Assembly: GCA_016293845.1 (NCBI GenBank)
Contig: JAEDDH010000006.1
Coordinates: forward strand, 62,001-126,000
From: Bacteroidales bacterium
GTDB lineage: Bacteria; Bacteroidota; Bacteroidia; Bacteroidales; UBA3824
Direction of reading: 5' to 3'
DNA: 64,000 nucleotides
Part shown: piece after piece, positions 26,451 through 34,663 of the stretch
Position numbering within the stretch: the first letter of the stretch is position 1
Layout: every line of letters begins with the position of its first letter
Notes under the pieces: generated by a model
Told to the model about the DNA's origin: nothing
Seen by the model: the letters and a program-made list of their open reading frames with translations, nothing else
The model's database searches: none
Position numbers and translations under genes: made by a program

Positions 26451-26535
26451 AGATACAAATAACAACCTAAAATCAAACTATTAACTCAAAAAAATTATAA
26501 CACTCACTTTTAATAGAGAATCCTTATCAGATTCT
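26419..26535 (-). ncRNA. Candidate small RNA ending at hairpin 2
   Basis: On the reverse strand a TAGCTTTG element (26542-26549) with a CTTG 20 bases upstream would start an RNA near 26535. The RNA would hold a 5' hairpin (AGAATC / GATTCT) and end at the strong hairpin with T tract, about 115 nt. No coding frame of note is in it. It may instead be the 3' leader of nothing or part of the response-regulator mRNA tail. Confidence 0.3.
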
Positions 26536-26712
26536 TTGTTGCAAAGCTATAACTAATATTTTATATTTGCAAGTATTTCGGAGTTTTTTTTTACTTTTTA
26601 TTGAAAAAATTTTCATTGTTTTCAATACCCAAAATAACGCTTTATTATTTAATAGTTTATGCAAAATTTTCGAAAATCAAATTGCTTAAATCTCGAAAAA
26701 GATGATTGCGAT

Positions 26713-27081
26713 TTATTTTGTCAAATAACGTTCTACTATCCGCGAAATTTGCTCTTGGTTGATTGGCTTAATGAGATAATCAGAGAAAGGATTGTCTCCT
26801 TGTTCTACCTCAGGGTCAATCATATACGCCGTTTGTGCAACGATTACTACATTGGGTTGTAGTAATCGTATTTCTTTTGCGGCTTCGTATCCGCCAAGTT
26901 CGGGTAGTTTAACGTCCATAAGTACAAGATCAAGCTTAGAAGACGAGGCTTTTTCTACTGCCTCTTTGCCTGTGGATGCGCAAATCAAATTAAAATTGTA
27001 CATCGACATCACTTCTACGAGATACATCATATTGTATTCGTTGTCTTCTACAAGCAAGACATTTTTTACTGTTTCGGCCAT
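26713..27081 (-). CDS. Single-domain response regulator
   Basis: A 122-residue receiver domain without an output domain, CheY/DivK-like. Motifs: acidic pocket LLVEDNEYNM, phosphoacceptor Asp in LVLMDVKLPELGG, Thr switch VAQTAYM and conserved Lys in DYLIKPINQ. It would act by binding partner kinases or targets after phosphotransfer from a hybrid histidine kinase elsewhere. A TACTTTTG -7 element lies at 27111-27118 with TTTG 22 bases upstream. It is not clearly in an operon with its neighbours. Confidence 0.92.
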   Translation of the reverse strand: MAETVKNVLLVEDNEYNMMYLVEVMSMYNFNLICASTGKEAVEKASSSKLDLVLMDVKLPELGGYEAAKEIRLLQPNVVIVAQTAYMIDPEVEQGDNPFSDYLIKPINQEQISRIVERYLTK

Positions 27082-27155
27082 AGTTAGTTTAATAATGTTT
27101 TACTTTGCCGCAAAAGTATTAATATTTTTTTAATTATGCTCAAAAATTTGGATTT

Positions 27156-28916
27156 TTAAATAGCAGCAGTACGATTTTTTAAATACTCTTTTTCGTTTTC
27201 GGACAAATATGGCGAAAGAGAGTTGTAAACGCGTTTGTTATAATTATTTATAAAGTCAATTTCATCTCTATTAAGCAATTTAGTATCCACGGCGCGGGTA
27301 TCGATATGACAAAGGGTAAGGGTTTCAAAGCTGTTAAAACCTTCGTATTCAGATTTTTGCACTGCCAAAAGGTTTTCGATACGTATGCCGTACTTGCCTT
27401 CGATATAGATGCCTGGTTCGTCGGATGTTACCATTCCGGGCAAAAATGTGGTTTTGGTGGCGCCGGGAGATGTCGAAACGGGTCCCTCGTGAACATTGAG
27501 ACAAAAACCTACGCCGTGTCCTGTGCCGTGTCCAAAATCTTTTCCGTATCTCCAAAGGCTTACACGACCTATTGCATCTATTGAGCAACCGTTGGCTTTG
27601 TCGGGGAAAATTGCCATTGCAATATCCACCATTGCTTTAAGCACAAGGGTGTAGTCAATCGAAAAATCCTTTGAAAACGATCCTGTGGGTATTACTCGGG
27701 TTAAATCTGTGGTGCCTGTATAATATTGTCCACCCGAATCTACAAGATAAACGCCGTCTTTTTGTAATAAAAGATTATTACTTTTGCTCGGTGCAAAATG
27801 GGGCATGGCGGAATGTTCGTTGAATGCCGAAATACATTCAAAACTTTCAGAGATAAAACCTTCACCTATAGTGCGGTATTCCAAAAGTTTGTTGGCTGCG
27901 TCGATTTCGGTTACTTGGATATTGTTGTTTAATTGATTTTCAAGCCAATAGAAAAAACGCTCCATTGCCACACCGTCTATTACCATGGTGCGGCGGATAT
28001 TCGACAGTTCGGTTTCGTTTTTTTGCGCCTTCATCAGTTGCACAGGACTTCGGCGTTCTAATATTTTACATTGTTTATTTACCGAAAGATAGAGTTCGGC
28101 ATTGGCAGAATTGATATCAACTATTAGCGACGAACCTTCGGGCAAACCAGACAAGGCAGCGTACACCAAATCGTAGTCGCAAACTACAACTCCTATTTGC
28201 CTAAGGTATTCGGCTACCGAATCATCAAACCGCTGATTAGCTGTAAAAAGAACAGAAGAACCATCACAGCTAATCAACATAAAAGCCTTAAAAACAGGAC
28301 AATAACTGATATCCGAACCGCGTAGGTTTAATATCCAAGCAATTTCGGCAAGGTCAGACGTCAACAATCGGTCGGCATTTTCGGCTTTGATTTTCTTAAC
28401 AATAGCGTCGATTTTTTCAGTTGCCGAAATTCCTGTAAACTTTACATCCAACGCATATACCGGCGAGATTTTCGGTTTTGGACGATTAATCCAAAATGAT
28501 GACGAAAGGTCGAGTTTTTCGTTGAGAACCACGCCCAAAGGGTCGAGTTTCTTTTTAATGTCGAAATATACAGAAGCGGTGGTGCAGCGTCCGTCAAACG
28601 CCACAACACCGCCTTTGTTTACATTTGATTTGAGCCACGCCAAAAACGTAGACTCAGAAGATTTCATCAGCGCAACGCCTGAATCTTTAAGTTCTTGAGT
28701 TCCTGAGATATAAAACCTTGAATCTGTCCACAATCCAGCGAAATTCTGTGTTACCACCACGGTGGCATTATCGCCAGTAAATCCGCACAACTGTTTGATT
28801 ACCAAATAATCGTCGGGTACGTATTCGCAAGAATGAGGGTCGGTGTTGAATATTATGTAAGCATCCACACCAGCTTTGAGGGCAGCGGTCCTCAGTTTTT
28901 GTAGGTTTTGATTCAT
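27156..28916 (-). CDS. Xaa-Pro aminopeptidase (aminopeptidase P family, M24B)
   Basis: A 586-residue metallopeptidase that removes N-terminal residues next to proline. Two creatinase-like N-terminal domains (residues about 1-300) precede a pita-bread catalytic domain. Dimetal ligands are visible: Asp in YLVDSGGQYYTGTTDLTR, His in GHGTGHGVGFCLNVHEGP, and Glu in TSDEPGIYIEGKYGIRIENL. The C-terminal region (LLNRDEIDFINNYNKRVYNS) is the extended tail of the long, eukaryote-like form found in Bacteroidota. No signal peptide, so it is cytoplasmic. A TATATTTG element at 28943-28950 gives a leader of about 20 bases. Confidence 0.95.
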   Translation of the reverse strand: MNQNLQKLRTAALKAGVDAYIIFNTDPHSCEYVPDDYLVIKQLCGFTGDNATVVVTQNFAGLWTDSRFYISGTQELKDSGVALMKSSESTFLAWLKSNVNKGGVVAFDGRCTTASVYFDIKKKLDPLGVVLNEKLDLSSSFWINRPKPKISPVYALDVKFTGISATEKIDAIVKKIKAENADRLLTSDLAEIAWILNLRGSDISYCPVFKAFMLISCDGSSVLFTANQRFDDSVAEYLRQIGVVVCDYDLVYAALSGLPEGSSLIVDINSANAELYLSVNKQCKILERRSPVQLMKAQKNETELSNIRRTMVIDGVAMERFFYWLENQLNNNIQVTEIDAANKLLEYRTIGEGFISESFECISAFNEHSAMPHFAPSKSNNLLLQKDGVYLVDSGGQYYTGTTDLTRVIPTGSFSKDFSIDYTLVLKAMVDIAMAIFPDKANGCSIDAIGRVSLWRYGKDFGHGTGHGVGFCLNVHEGPVSTSPGATKTTFLPGMVTSDEPGIYIEGKYGIRIENLLAVQKSEYEGFNSFETLTLCHIDTRAVDTKLLNRDEIDFINNYNKRVYNSLSPYLSENEKEYLKNRTAAI

Positions 28917-28960
28917 CTTAAAAATACAAAAATGTTACGCTGCAAATATACAAAAGATTT

Positions 28961-29596
28961 TTACAGAAAAGAATCATAAAAGTCTAACACGCAGTTGTAA
29001 TTAAATACAGTGTGTTTTGCAATCGATACGCCTACTGCACCATACTGTTCTGAAAGCATCACATTGCGGTGACCAAGGCTTTCAACTCCGTCGTCGATAA
29101 GCAGTTGCATAACGATATCCAATGGAGCAGCCTTGCCATAAGAACAGTTTTCAGAAACTGTACCTTTGGCGAAATATTTTTCAAAACGTTTTACCAAATC
29201 CTTTCCGTCAGAGGATTTGTGACCTGTTCTACCTGTGCTGCCGATGTCAGAAGCGTGATTTGCAGCCGCTGTACAGAGTCCGAGGTCGGGAATCAACATC
29301 GGGAGGTTGCGTACATTCTGAAGGTCTTTGATAAGAGTGTGAACATATTCAGATTTGAGAGATTTTTCTGCCACATAGTCGCGAAGATAGGTATTGGCAA
29401 AGAGAGTGCCATTTAATCTTGCGAGGTTGCAAAGGCAGATAACTGATTTTTCGTCATCAGAAAGATAGCTAACATCTTTGGCGGTGTTAGCGCGGTCAAA
29501 TACTTCGGCATCCCAACGAGAGTCGCGAACAATTTGAGCATTTGAAACAGCTACAGTTGTCAACAAACAAATAGCAAGCAGTACTTTTTTTAACAT
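28961..29596 (-). CDS. Exported CAP/SCP-like domain protein
   Basis: A 211-residue exported protein with a signal peptide (MLKKVLLAICLLTTVAVSNA Q) and a C-terminal CAP (cysteine-rich secretory protein-like) domain. CAP signs are AANHASDIGSTGRTGHKSSD, then SENCSYGKAAPLDIVMQLLI, SLGHRNVMLSEQYGAVGVSI with the usual GHR and G-G-V-G pattern, and a final strand around NYNCVLDF. Bacterial CAP proteins are linked to envelope or lipid binding, with no firm activity known. It is on the same strand as the downstream aminopeptidase. Confidence 0.8.
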   Translation of the reverse strand: MLKKVLLAICLLTTVAVSNAQIVRDSRWDAEVFDRANTAKDVSYLSDDEKSVICLCNLARLNGTLFANTYLRDYVAEKSLKSEYVHTLIKDLQNVRNLPMLIPDLGLCTAAANHASDIGSTGRTGHKSSDGKDLVKRFEKYFAKGTVSENCSYGKAAPLDIVMQLLIDDGVESLGHRNVMLSEQYGAVGVSIAKHTVFNYNCVLDFYDSFL

Positions 29597-29667
29597 AAGT
29601 TTTTAATTTTAGATTTTTAAACATAAGCAAGCAGAGTTAATGTTTGTTGATTTGGGTTGTTTTGTAA

Positions 29668-30156
29668 TTACAGCAGTTTTTTCCCTACTGTCTTGTCGTT
29701 TTTTAAGAAAGTTTCTCTTACTTCGTTTTTGTAAAAGCGATTAATTCGTACGAATGATATAATAAAATTAGCGATATAAACAAGCCAAATAATAATAGCG
29801 GTGAGAATACGGTGTGATGGTTCTCCCCAAAAATTCATCAATGGAATAATGCTAAAAATAGAGCACAATAAAAATATCTCGTTAAAATTGATTTCGCTGT
29901 GAACTGTGATGAGTCCTTGATTTTTTTCTACCAAAAGCCTTCCGCCGCGCACGCCGTTGAAACGATTGAATCCATTCCAAACAAAGCGCATAAAAGTGCC
30001 TTTAAATCGGTATTCATTGTTGTGACGCCAACGGTCGTTCATATAGGCTTCCTCAAATTCGGGACGAAGGCGCTTAAAGAGAAGGTCGGCGAACTCTTCT
30101 GCGCTCATTTTCGAGTAAATCTCGAAGTCGGTCCTATATTTCAGCAGCGAAAACAT
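29668..30156 (-). CDS. Hypothetical membrane protein
   Basis: I do not recognise this 162-residue protein. The N-terminal 85 residues are soluble and charged (KMSAEEFADLLFKRLRPEFE, LLVEKNQGLITVHSEI). Two hydrophobic helices follow (EIFLLCSIFSIIPLMNFW and ILTAIIIWLVYIANFIISFV), then a basic C-terminus (RINRFYKNEVRETF). It is probably anchored in the inner membrane with both ends in the cytoplasm. It stands alone, with AT-rich spacers on both sides. Confidence 0.65.
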   Translation of the reverse strand: MFSLLKYRTDFEIYSKMSAEEFADLLFKRLRPEFEEAYMNDRWRHNNEYRFKGTFMRFVWNGFNRFNGVRGGRLLVEKNQGLITVHSEINFNEIFLLCSIFSIIPLMNFWGEPSHRILTAIIIWLVYIANFIISFVRINRFYKNEVRETFLKNDKTVGKKLL

Positions 30157-30279
30157 CTCGTTTAATTATGGTGCAAAGGTATAACGTTTATTGATAAATG
30201 TAAATACCTTTTTAATTAAAAAATCTTAAATTATTATAGATTATTATCTTAAAAACTTATACTGTTTGTTACCAAAAAT

Positions 30280-30759
30280 TTATTGCTTATTATAGTCTAC
30301 CCCAATTTGTCCATGAAATTTTTGTCGGTTTACGGCTTTGCGTTTAAAGTCGCTTTCGGCGGTAAAATATCTGAGCACAAATTTGGCAGGGAACAACTGA
30401 CGGAGTTCTTTTTCGTAATCGCGGTGGATTTGCATTTCAAGCATATCAAGTTCGCCGAGTTTGTCCATAGCGGCGGCACATTCGTTGTCGTTCATCTGTT
30501 CAAGAGTGCGTCCGTTGTAGGCGTGGCGGCGTTGGCAGAATACTTGGTCGTATTTTGCGTCGTATTTGTTGTACAATGGCCAGAATTTTTGAGCCTCTTC
30601 TACTGTAAAATTCATTGCAGTAGATATATACGCTATTTTGTCGGCCTTGTATTGTTTTTTGCGTTGCTCCCAAGTGTTGGTGGTGTCGGCGTTTTGGGCA
30701 AAAGTCTGCGCGGTGGCCAACATCATTAACGAAAATAATATGTATCTTAGGTAGTTCAT
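30280..30759 (-). CDS. Spy/CpxP-like periplasmic protein of the sigma unit
   Basis: A 159-residue exported helical protein with signal peptide (LMMLATAQTFAQNAD). The core ADKIAYISTAMNFTVEEAQK, then FWPLYNKYDAKYDQVF, resembles the LTxxQ-type helical proteins (Spy/CpxP-like) that follow ECF sigma factors in Bacteroidota. It probably senses or binds misfolded envelope proteins, by analogy. It is the last gene of a sigma, transmembrane protein, periplasmic protein unit with 11 bases to the gene before it. Confidence 0.75.
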   Translation of the reverse strand: MNYLRYILFSLMMLATAQTFAQNADTTNTWEQRKKQYKADKIAYISTAMNFTVEEAQKFWPLYNKYDAKYDQVFCQRRHAYNGRTLEQMNDNECAAAMDKLGELDMLEMQIHRDYEKELRQLFPAKFVLRYFTAESDFKRKAVNRQKFHGQIGVDYNKQ

Positions 30760-30770
30760 AATTTAAGGTA

Positions 30771-31169
30771 TTAATATTCTTCTATAATCATATCGCCTGT
30801 TAGTCGGAATCCATAGTCAACAAACTCTGAGGCAGAGTATGTAACCTCCTGTGTAGTGGCGTTGTCGTAAAAATAATCGCAAAGCGAATATGTGCTGCTC
30901 GATTCGATGAGCGAGTAAGTTGCATAATCTTCGTATGTTACGTTTTCGTGAACGGGTGCAGGTTGTTGTTCTTTAAAAATAAAGATACCTGCCAAAATAA
31001 CGGCGGCGGCAGATGTAATCCAAGCGGTTAATTTCAAAATACGTCCACGACTTGCACTCTTGCGCTTGTCTTCTTGCGTAATACGCTCCATAACCCTGTC
31101 GGCGAAGGTGTCGAAATATCCCTCGGGCGGGTTGAAGTTGAATTTGCCTTTATAGTCGTCTAATTTCAT
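30771..31169 (-). CDS. Probable anti-sigma factor, single membrane helix
   Basis: A 132-residue membrane protein. The cytoplasmic part (FNFNPPEGYFDTFADRVMER, a motif common in Bacteroidota proteins next to ECF sigma factors) precedes a helix near residues 47-66 (LTAWITSAAAVILAGIFIF) and a periplasmic, Tyr/Ser-rich tail ending FRLTGDMIIEEY. Size, topology and position between an ECF sigma gene and a Spy-like gene point to an anti-sigma role; no zinc-binding ZAS motif is seen, so this is inference. Confidence 0.65.
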   Translation of the reverse strand: MKLDDYKGKFNFNPPEGYFDTFADRVMERITQEDKRKSASRGRILKLTAWITSAAAVILAGIFIFKEQQPAPVHENVTYEDYATYSLIESSSTYSLCDYFYDNATTQEVTYSASEFVDYGFRLTGDMIIEEY

Positions 31170-31219
31170 AATGCTAATAGTTGTTTTGTAATGCTTTGAC
31201 TTTGATTTTTTATTTTGGT

Positions 31220-31780
31220 TTAATCGTTTTCTAAATAGTTTTCAATTTTTTTTACGGCAAAATGGTAAGATGCCTTCAAAGCACCTACCGAAGTGTTGAG
31301 AATTTCTGACATTTCTTCATATTTCACCTCCTCAAAGTACTTCATATTGAAGACGATACGCTGTTTTTCGGGCAATTGCTCAATGGCGGCTTTAAGTTTG
31401 GCGGCAATGTAGTCGCCCGAACGGTGTGTGCCGGTTTCCACCGATGGCAGTTGAAGATATTGGCCATCGTCGTTGAGCGAAACGGTGGTTTTGTTTTTGC
31501 GATTGCGAATAAACGTAAGTGACTCGTTTGTAGATATTTTGTAGAGCCAAGTATAAAGCGAAGCCTCTGCCCTAAACCTCGGCAACGACCTCCAAGCCTT
31601 TACAAACGAATTTTGAACTATATCGTCTGCCTCCTCGTGGGTTACAAAAAAAGAGCGCACGTGGGCATAGAGTTTTGCGCCGTACCTTTTCATTATTATA
31701 CGGAAAATGGCTTCGCGGTTGGCCTCGTCAGCAAACTGCCTCACAAGTTCTTCGTCGGACGTATTTTCCGAAAATAGCAT
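31220..31780 (-). CDS. ECF RNA polymerase sigma factor
   Basis: A 186-residue sigma-70 family ECF factor. Region 2 (FFVTHEEADDIVQNSFVKAW RSL with the core-binding DDIVQ motif, then LYTWLYKISTNESL) and region 4 (AIEQLPEKQRIVFNMKYFEE, EEMSEILNTSVGALKASYHF) are intact. It heads a three-gene unit with a probable anti-sigma protein and a Spy-like protein. A TACATTTG element lies just upstream at 31803-31810. It is divergent from pepD. Confidence 0.93.
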   Translation of the reverse strand: MLFSENTSDEELVRQFADEANREAIFRIIMKRYGAKLYAHVRSFFVTHEEADDIVQNSFVKAWRSLPRFRAEASLYTWLYKISTNESLTFIRNRKNKTTVSLNDDGQYLQLPSVETGTHRSGDYIAAKLKAAIEQLPEKQRIVFNMKYFEEVKYEEMSEILNTSVGALKASYHFAVKKIENYLEND

Positions 31781-31894
31781 TTTGTGGTTAGAATATTTTT
31801 GCGCAAATGTAATACTTTTTTTCTCTATAGGCTGAAAATAGTATTGGGTTTGCTATATTTGCACGTTAAAAAAACTTAAACGATAGAATTAAAA

Positions 31895-33373
31895 ATGAAC
31901 GAAAATATCTTAGACTTAGAACCCAAGGCACTTTGGCGTAATTTTCGGGAACTTACACTTATACCACGCCCGTCGAAACACGAGGAGAAGGTTACAAGAT
32001 TTCTTTTGGAATTTGGCAAAAAACATTGCGACGAGGCTTTTATCGACCCTGTGGGCAATGTTGTTTTTAAGAAAAAGGCTTCGTCGATAGAGATGAGCAA
32101 CCGCAAGGGCATACTCTTGCAGGCTCACTGCGATATGGTGCCACAAAAAGACGACTGTTCTAACCATAATTTCATCACCGACCCCATTGAAACCATTGTT
32201 TCGGGCGGATTTGTTAAGGCAAACCATACTACTCTCGGCGGCGACGACGGCATTGGCGTGGCTGCTATTATGGCTATTATGGAAGATAACACTCTGAAAC
32301 ACGGACCATTAGAGGCTCTTATCACCATCGACGAAGAAACAGGAATGACCGGTGCAAACGGACTTCAACCCGGTATTTTTAAAAGCAAAATTATGCTCAA
32401 CCTCGACAGCGAGGAGGACAATATTTTTTACATAGGCTGCGCAGGTGGCGTAAATGTACATATCGAAACCGCCATCGGCCACTCTCCCACGCCGAATGGA
32501 TATTCGGCTTTCAATGTTAATGTTGAAGGTTTTCTCGGAGGACACTCTGGTTGCGATATTCACAAAAACCGTCCAAATGCTATCAAATTGCTTTTCAGAA
32601 TGTTGTGGGAGGCGCAGCAAAAATTTGACATTAAAATTAGCAAAGTTGAAGGCGGAAATATGCGCAATGCTATTCCAAGGACGAGCAAGTCTGTAATTCT
32701 TGTAAACAACAATCAATCAGCGGATTTTGAATCTTTTGCCGAGGAATTCAACAATGTGATAAAATCAGAATACGGCAAATCAGACCCCGACGGCAAAGTT
32801 TCAATCTCAAAAACCGACGTTCCCACCGAGTGTATCGCCGACGAAAGTGCTAAAAAAGTGCTGTTTCTCGGAAACAACTTAATATCAGGCGTTTTTGCCC
32901 TAAGTGCAGATATGCCCGGATTGGTAGAATCGTCAAACAATCTTGCAATAGTTAGCACCGACGGCGGTAAATTTGTGATGGACAATCTGTTGCGCAGTTC
33001 ATCATCGTCGCAGATGGATTATTTGTGTAATATAATAAGGTGTATAACCGATTTTTGTGGAGCGGAAATCAGTTTTTCGGGCAGATACCCGGGATGGCAG
33101 CCCAATCCACAGAGCGAAATCGTAGACCTTATGCTTGGAATTTATCAAAAACTTTTTGGCTCAAAACCCGACGTAACCGCAATACACGCAGGTGTTGAGT
33201 GCGGCATCATCATCGACAAATATCCCGATTTGGACGCAGTGTCGATAGGTCCAAACACCTTAAATGTGCACACCCCCACCGAAAAAATCGAAATTGCTTC
33301 TACACAGCGTTTTATAAAACTCTTGTACGAAACTATCGAAAACGCACCGATAGAAGGAGGCGTTTGGGCATAA
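31895..33373 (+). CDS. pepD: Aminoacyl-histidine dipeptidase (M20C)
   Basis: A 492-residue cytosolic dipeptidase cleaving Xaa-His dipeptides such as carnosine. Zinc ligands and catalytic residues of the M20C family are visible: LLQAHCDMVPQKD, LGGDDGIGVAAIMAIMEDN, TIDEETGMTGANGLQPG, LDSEEDN, and late HAGVECGIIIDKYP and HTPTEKIEI. The insert domain is of normal size. A TATATTTG element at 31854-31861 gives a leader of about 25 bases. It sits between two sigma-factor units with no evident functional link to them. Confidence 0.95.
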   Translation: MNENILDLEPKALWRNFRELTLIPRPSKHEEKVTRFLLEFGKKHCDEAFIDPVGNVVFKKKASSIEMSNRKGILLQAHCDMVPQKDDCSNHNFITDPIETIVSGGFVKANHTTLGGDDGIGVAAIMAIMEDNTLKHGPLEALITIDEETGMTGANGLQPGIFKSKIMLNLDSEEDNIFYIGCAGGVNVHIETAIGHSPTPNGYSAFNVNVEGFLGGHSGCDIHKNRPNAIKLLFRMLWEAQQKFDIKISKVEGGNMRNAIPRTSKSVILVNNNQSADFESFAEEFNNVIKSEYGKSDPDGKVSISKTDVPTECIADESAKKVLFLGNNLISGVFALSADMPGLVESSNNLAIVSTDGGKFVMDNLLRSSSSSQMDYLCNIIRCITDFCGAEISFSGRYPGWQPNPQSEIVDLMLGIYQKLFGSKPDVTAIHAGVECGIIIDKYPDLDAVSIGPNTLNVHTPTEKIEIASTQRFIKLLYETIENAPIEGGVWA

Positions 33374-33375
33374 GT

Positions 33376-34077
33376 TTATAATTTTTCTAACAATTCCTTG
33401 GCTTTGGCTGCAACAGCGAGATAATCCTCAGAGTTGGCAGCAAGGATTGTTAGCACTGATTTTGCTTTTTCGGGGTCGTGTTTTTTGAGATGCGCAAGCG
33501 AAAGATACCACCCCGAAGTGGCAAAATAGTTGGTACATTCGTTGAATGTTTCCGACTGCGATTTTGCAAAAATTTCGGCAAGACTATAAATTGTAGATTC
33601 TAAATCTTTACCTTGCAAAACATTATCGCATAACGTTTTAACCTTGCCTTCTATATTATCATCGCTGCCACGTGATAAGTCTGAATAATTAAAAACGCTC
33701 TCATATTCGGCTGCAAGTTTTTCGTACGATGAATTTACATAAAAAATTCTCAAACCAAACACCAACACCAACACGGCGGCGGCAGAAACCACCCACGCAA
33801 TAATACGCTTGATGTTGATGGTTTTGGGTTTAATATCCTCAGGCGAAAGTTTTTTGAACGACGATTTAAGTTGCTCGTCGTTTTCAACTCCCTTACGTTC
33901 AAGACCTTTGATCAATCGTGCAACGGCAACGGCGCGTGCTTTGAGGTCGGGATTTTGTAGGAGTTTTTGCAAAAAAGCCGCCTCATCGTCTTTGGAAAGT
34001 TCGCCGCGAAGAAATTTTACCAAATCTTCGTCGTTGTTTAATAATTCTTGCGGTATATCGTTGATTTCTTGATTCAT
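33376..34077 (-). CDS. Probable anti-sigma factor, single membrane helix
   Basis: A 233-residue protein. The N-terminal 75 residues (DLVKFLRGELSKDDEAAFLQ, LLQNPDLKARAVAVARL) match the zinc-less anti-sigma/FecR-like N-terminal helices seen beside Bacteroidota ECF factors. A membrane helix follows near residues 87-108 (IIAWVVSAAAVLVLVFGLRI) and a periplasmic, helical TPR-like domain (TSGWYLSLAHLKKHDPEKAK). It overlaps the sigma gene by 4 bases, so translation is coupled. I infer that it holds the sigma factor at the membrane. Confidence 0.7.
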   Translation of the reverse strand: MNQEINDIPQELLNNDEDLVKFLRGELSKDDEAAFLQKLLQNPDLKARAVAVARLIKGLERKGVENDEQLKSSFKKLSPEDIKPKTINIKRIIAWVVSAAAVLVLVFGLRIFYVNSSYEKLAAEYESVFNYSDLSRGSDDNIEGKVKTLCDNVLQGKDLESTIYSLAEIFAKSQSETFNECTNYFATSGWYLSLAHLKKHDPEKAKSVLTILAANSEDYLAVAAKAKELLEKL

Positions 34078-34643
34078 AGCACCTTGTTTAAAATTTTGTT
34101 TAACACTTCGTGGTAGCGGTTTTTAAATTTTTCGGAGCAGCGAAATTTGGTAACCTTAATGGCAGATTCGGTTTTGCCGTACATCGCCGCCAAAGTTTTA
34201 AGCGAAAAGCCATCGCGAAAATATCCCCAAAAAACTTTTGCGCAAGTATCTGGAAGGTCGTTGATAATAGTGTCAACTGCCTGCGACTTAGCATTTTCGA
34301 TAGCGGGATTATCGTTGTCGAGATTAAGAATGGCTTCGAGTTTTTCTTGCGAAAACGCACCACATACAAAACCATCTTCCAAATAGTCGGTTTTATAGAT
34401 TTTGCGGCTAAATTCGTGCGCCTTGTTGCGGCAGATTCCCACAAAAAACGTGTAAAGCGAAGATTTAATATTATCAAGTTCGCCATTAACGAGTTTATTA
34501 TAAAACACCAAGAGCGAATCCTGAAAAATATCCTCGCAATCGTGATATTTTAGACACGAAAAAGATTTCAAGAGATAACGAATAGTCTTCTCCTTGTTTT
34601 TGTTTACAAATTCGCTAACAATCAATTCGTTGTTGGTTTTCAT
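34074..34643 (-). CDS. Sigma-70 family (ECF-like) factor
   Basis: An RNA polymerase sigma factor of about 189 residues. Region 2 reads KYHDCEDIFQDSLLVFYNKL with SLYTFFVGICRNKAHEFSRK, and region 4 LPDTCAKVFWGYFRDGFSLK with KTLAAMYGKTESAIKVTKFR. ATG at 34643 is preferred to an in-frame TTG at 34661. It lies 20 bases after the AAA ATPase gene and overlaps its probable anti-sigma gene, so the order is ATPase, sigma, anti-sigma in one operon. It is the closest sigma gene to the repeated GTAAC-N15-CACTA motifs at 37-49 kb and so a candidate for reading them. Confidence 0.88.
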   Translation of the reverse strand: MKTNNELIVSEFVNKNKEKTIRYLLKSFSCLKYHDCEDIFQDSLLVFYNKLVNGELDNIKSSLYTFFVGICRNKAHEFSRKIYKTDYLEDGFVCGAFSQEKLEAILNLDNDNPAIENAKSQAVDTIINDLPDTCAKVFWGYFRDGFSLKTLAAMYGKTESAIKVTKFRCSEKFKNRYHEVLNKILNKVL

Positions 34644-34663
34644 AGTGCCGATAAATAACAATA

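Larger units (their letters stand above)
26296..26490. repeat. Two tandem hairpin-plus-motif units, period 127 bases
   Basis: Each unit is a hairpin, exactly 13 bases, then AACCTAAAACAAACTAATTA (26337) or AACCTAAAATCAAACTATTA (26464). Hairpin stems differ in sequence while spacing and the motif are kept. This 518-base gap (26195-26712) has no other convincing gene. Confidence 0.5.

Noticed and set aside
31981..32010. A further GTAACCTT match on the reverse strand
   Set aside because: It lies inside pepD and has no CACTA box at the fixed distance.
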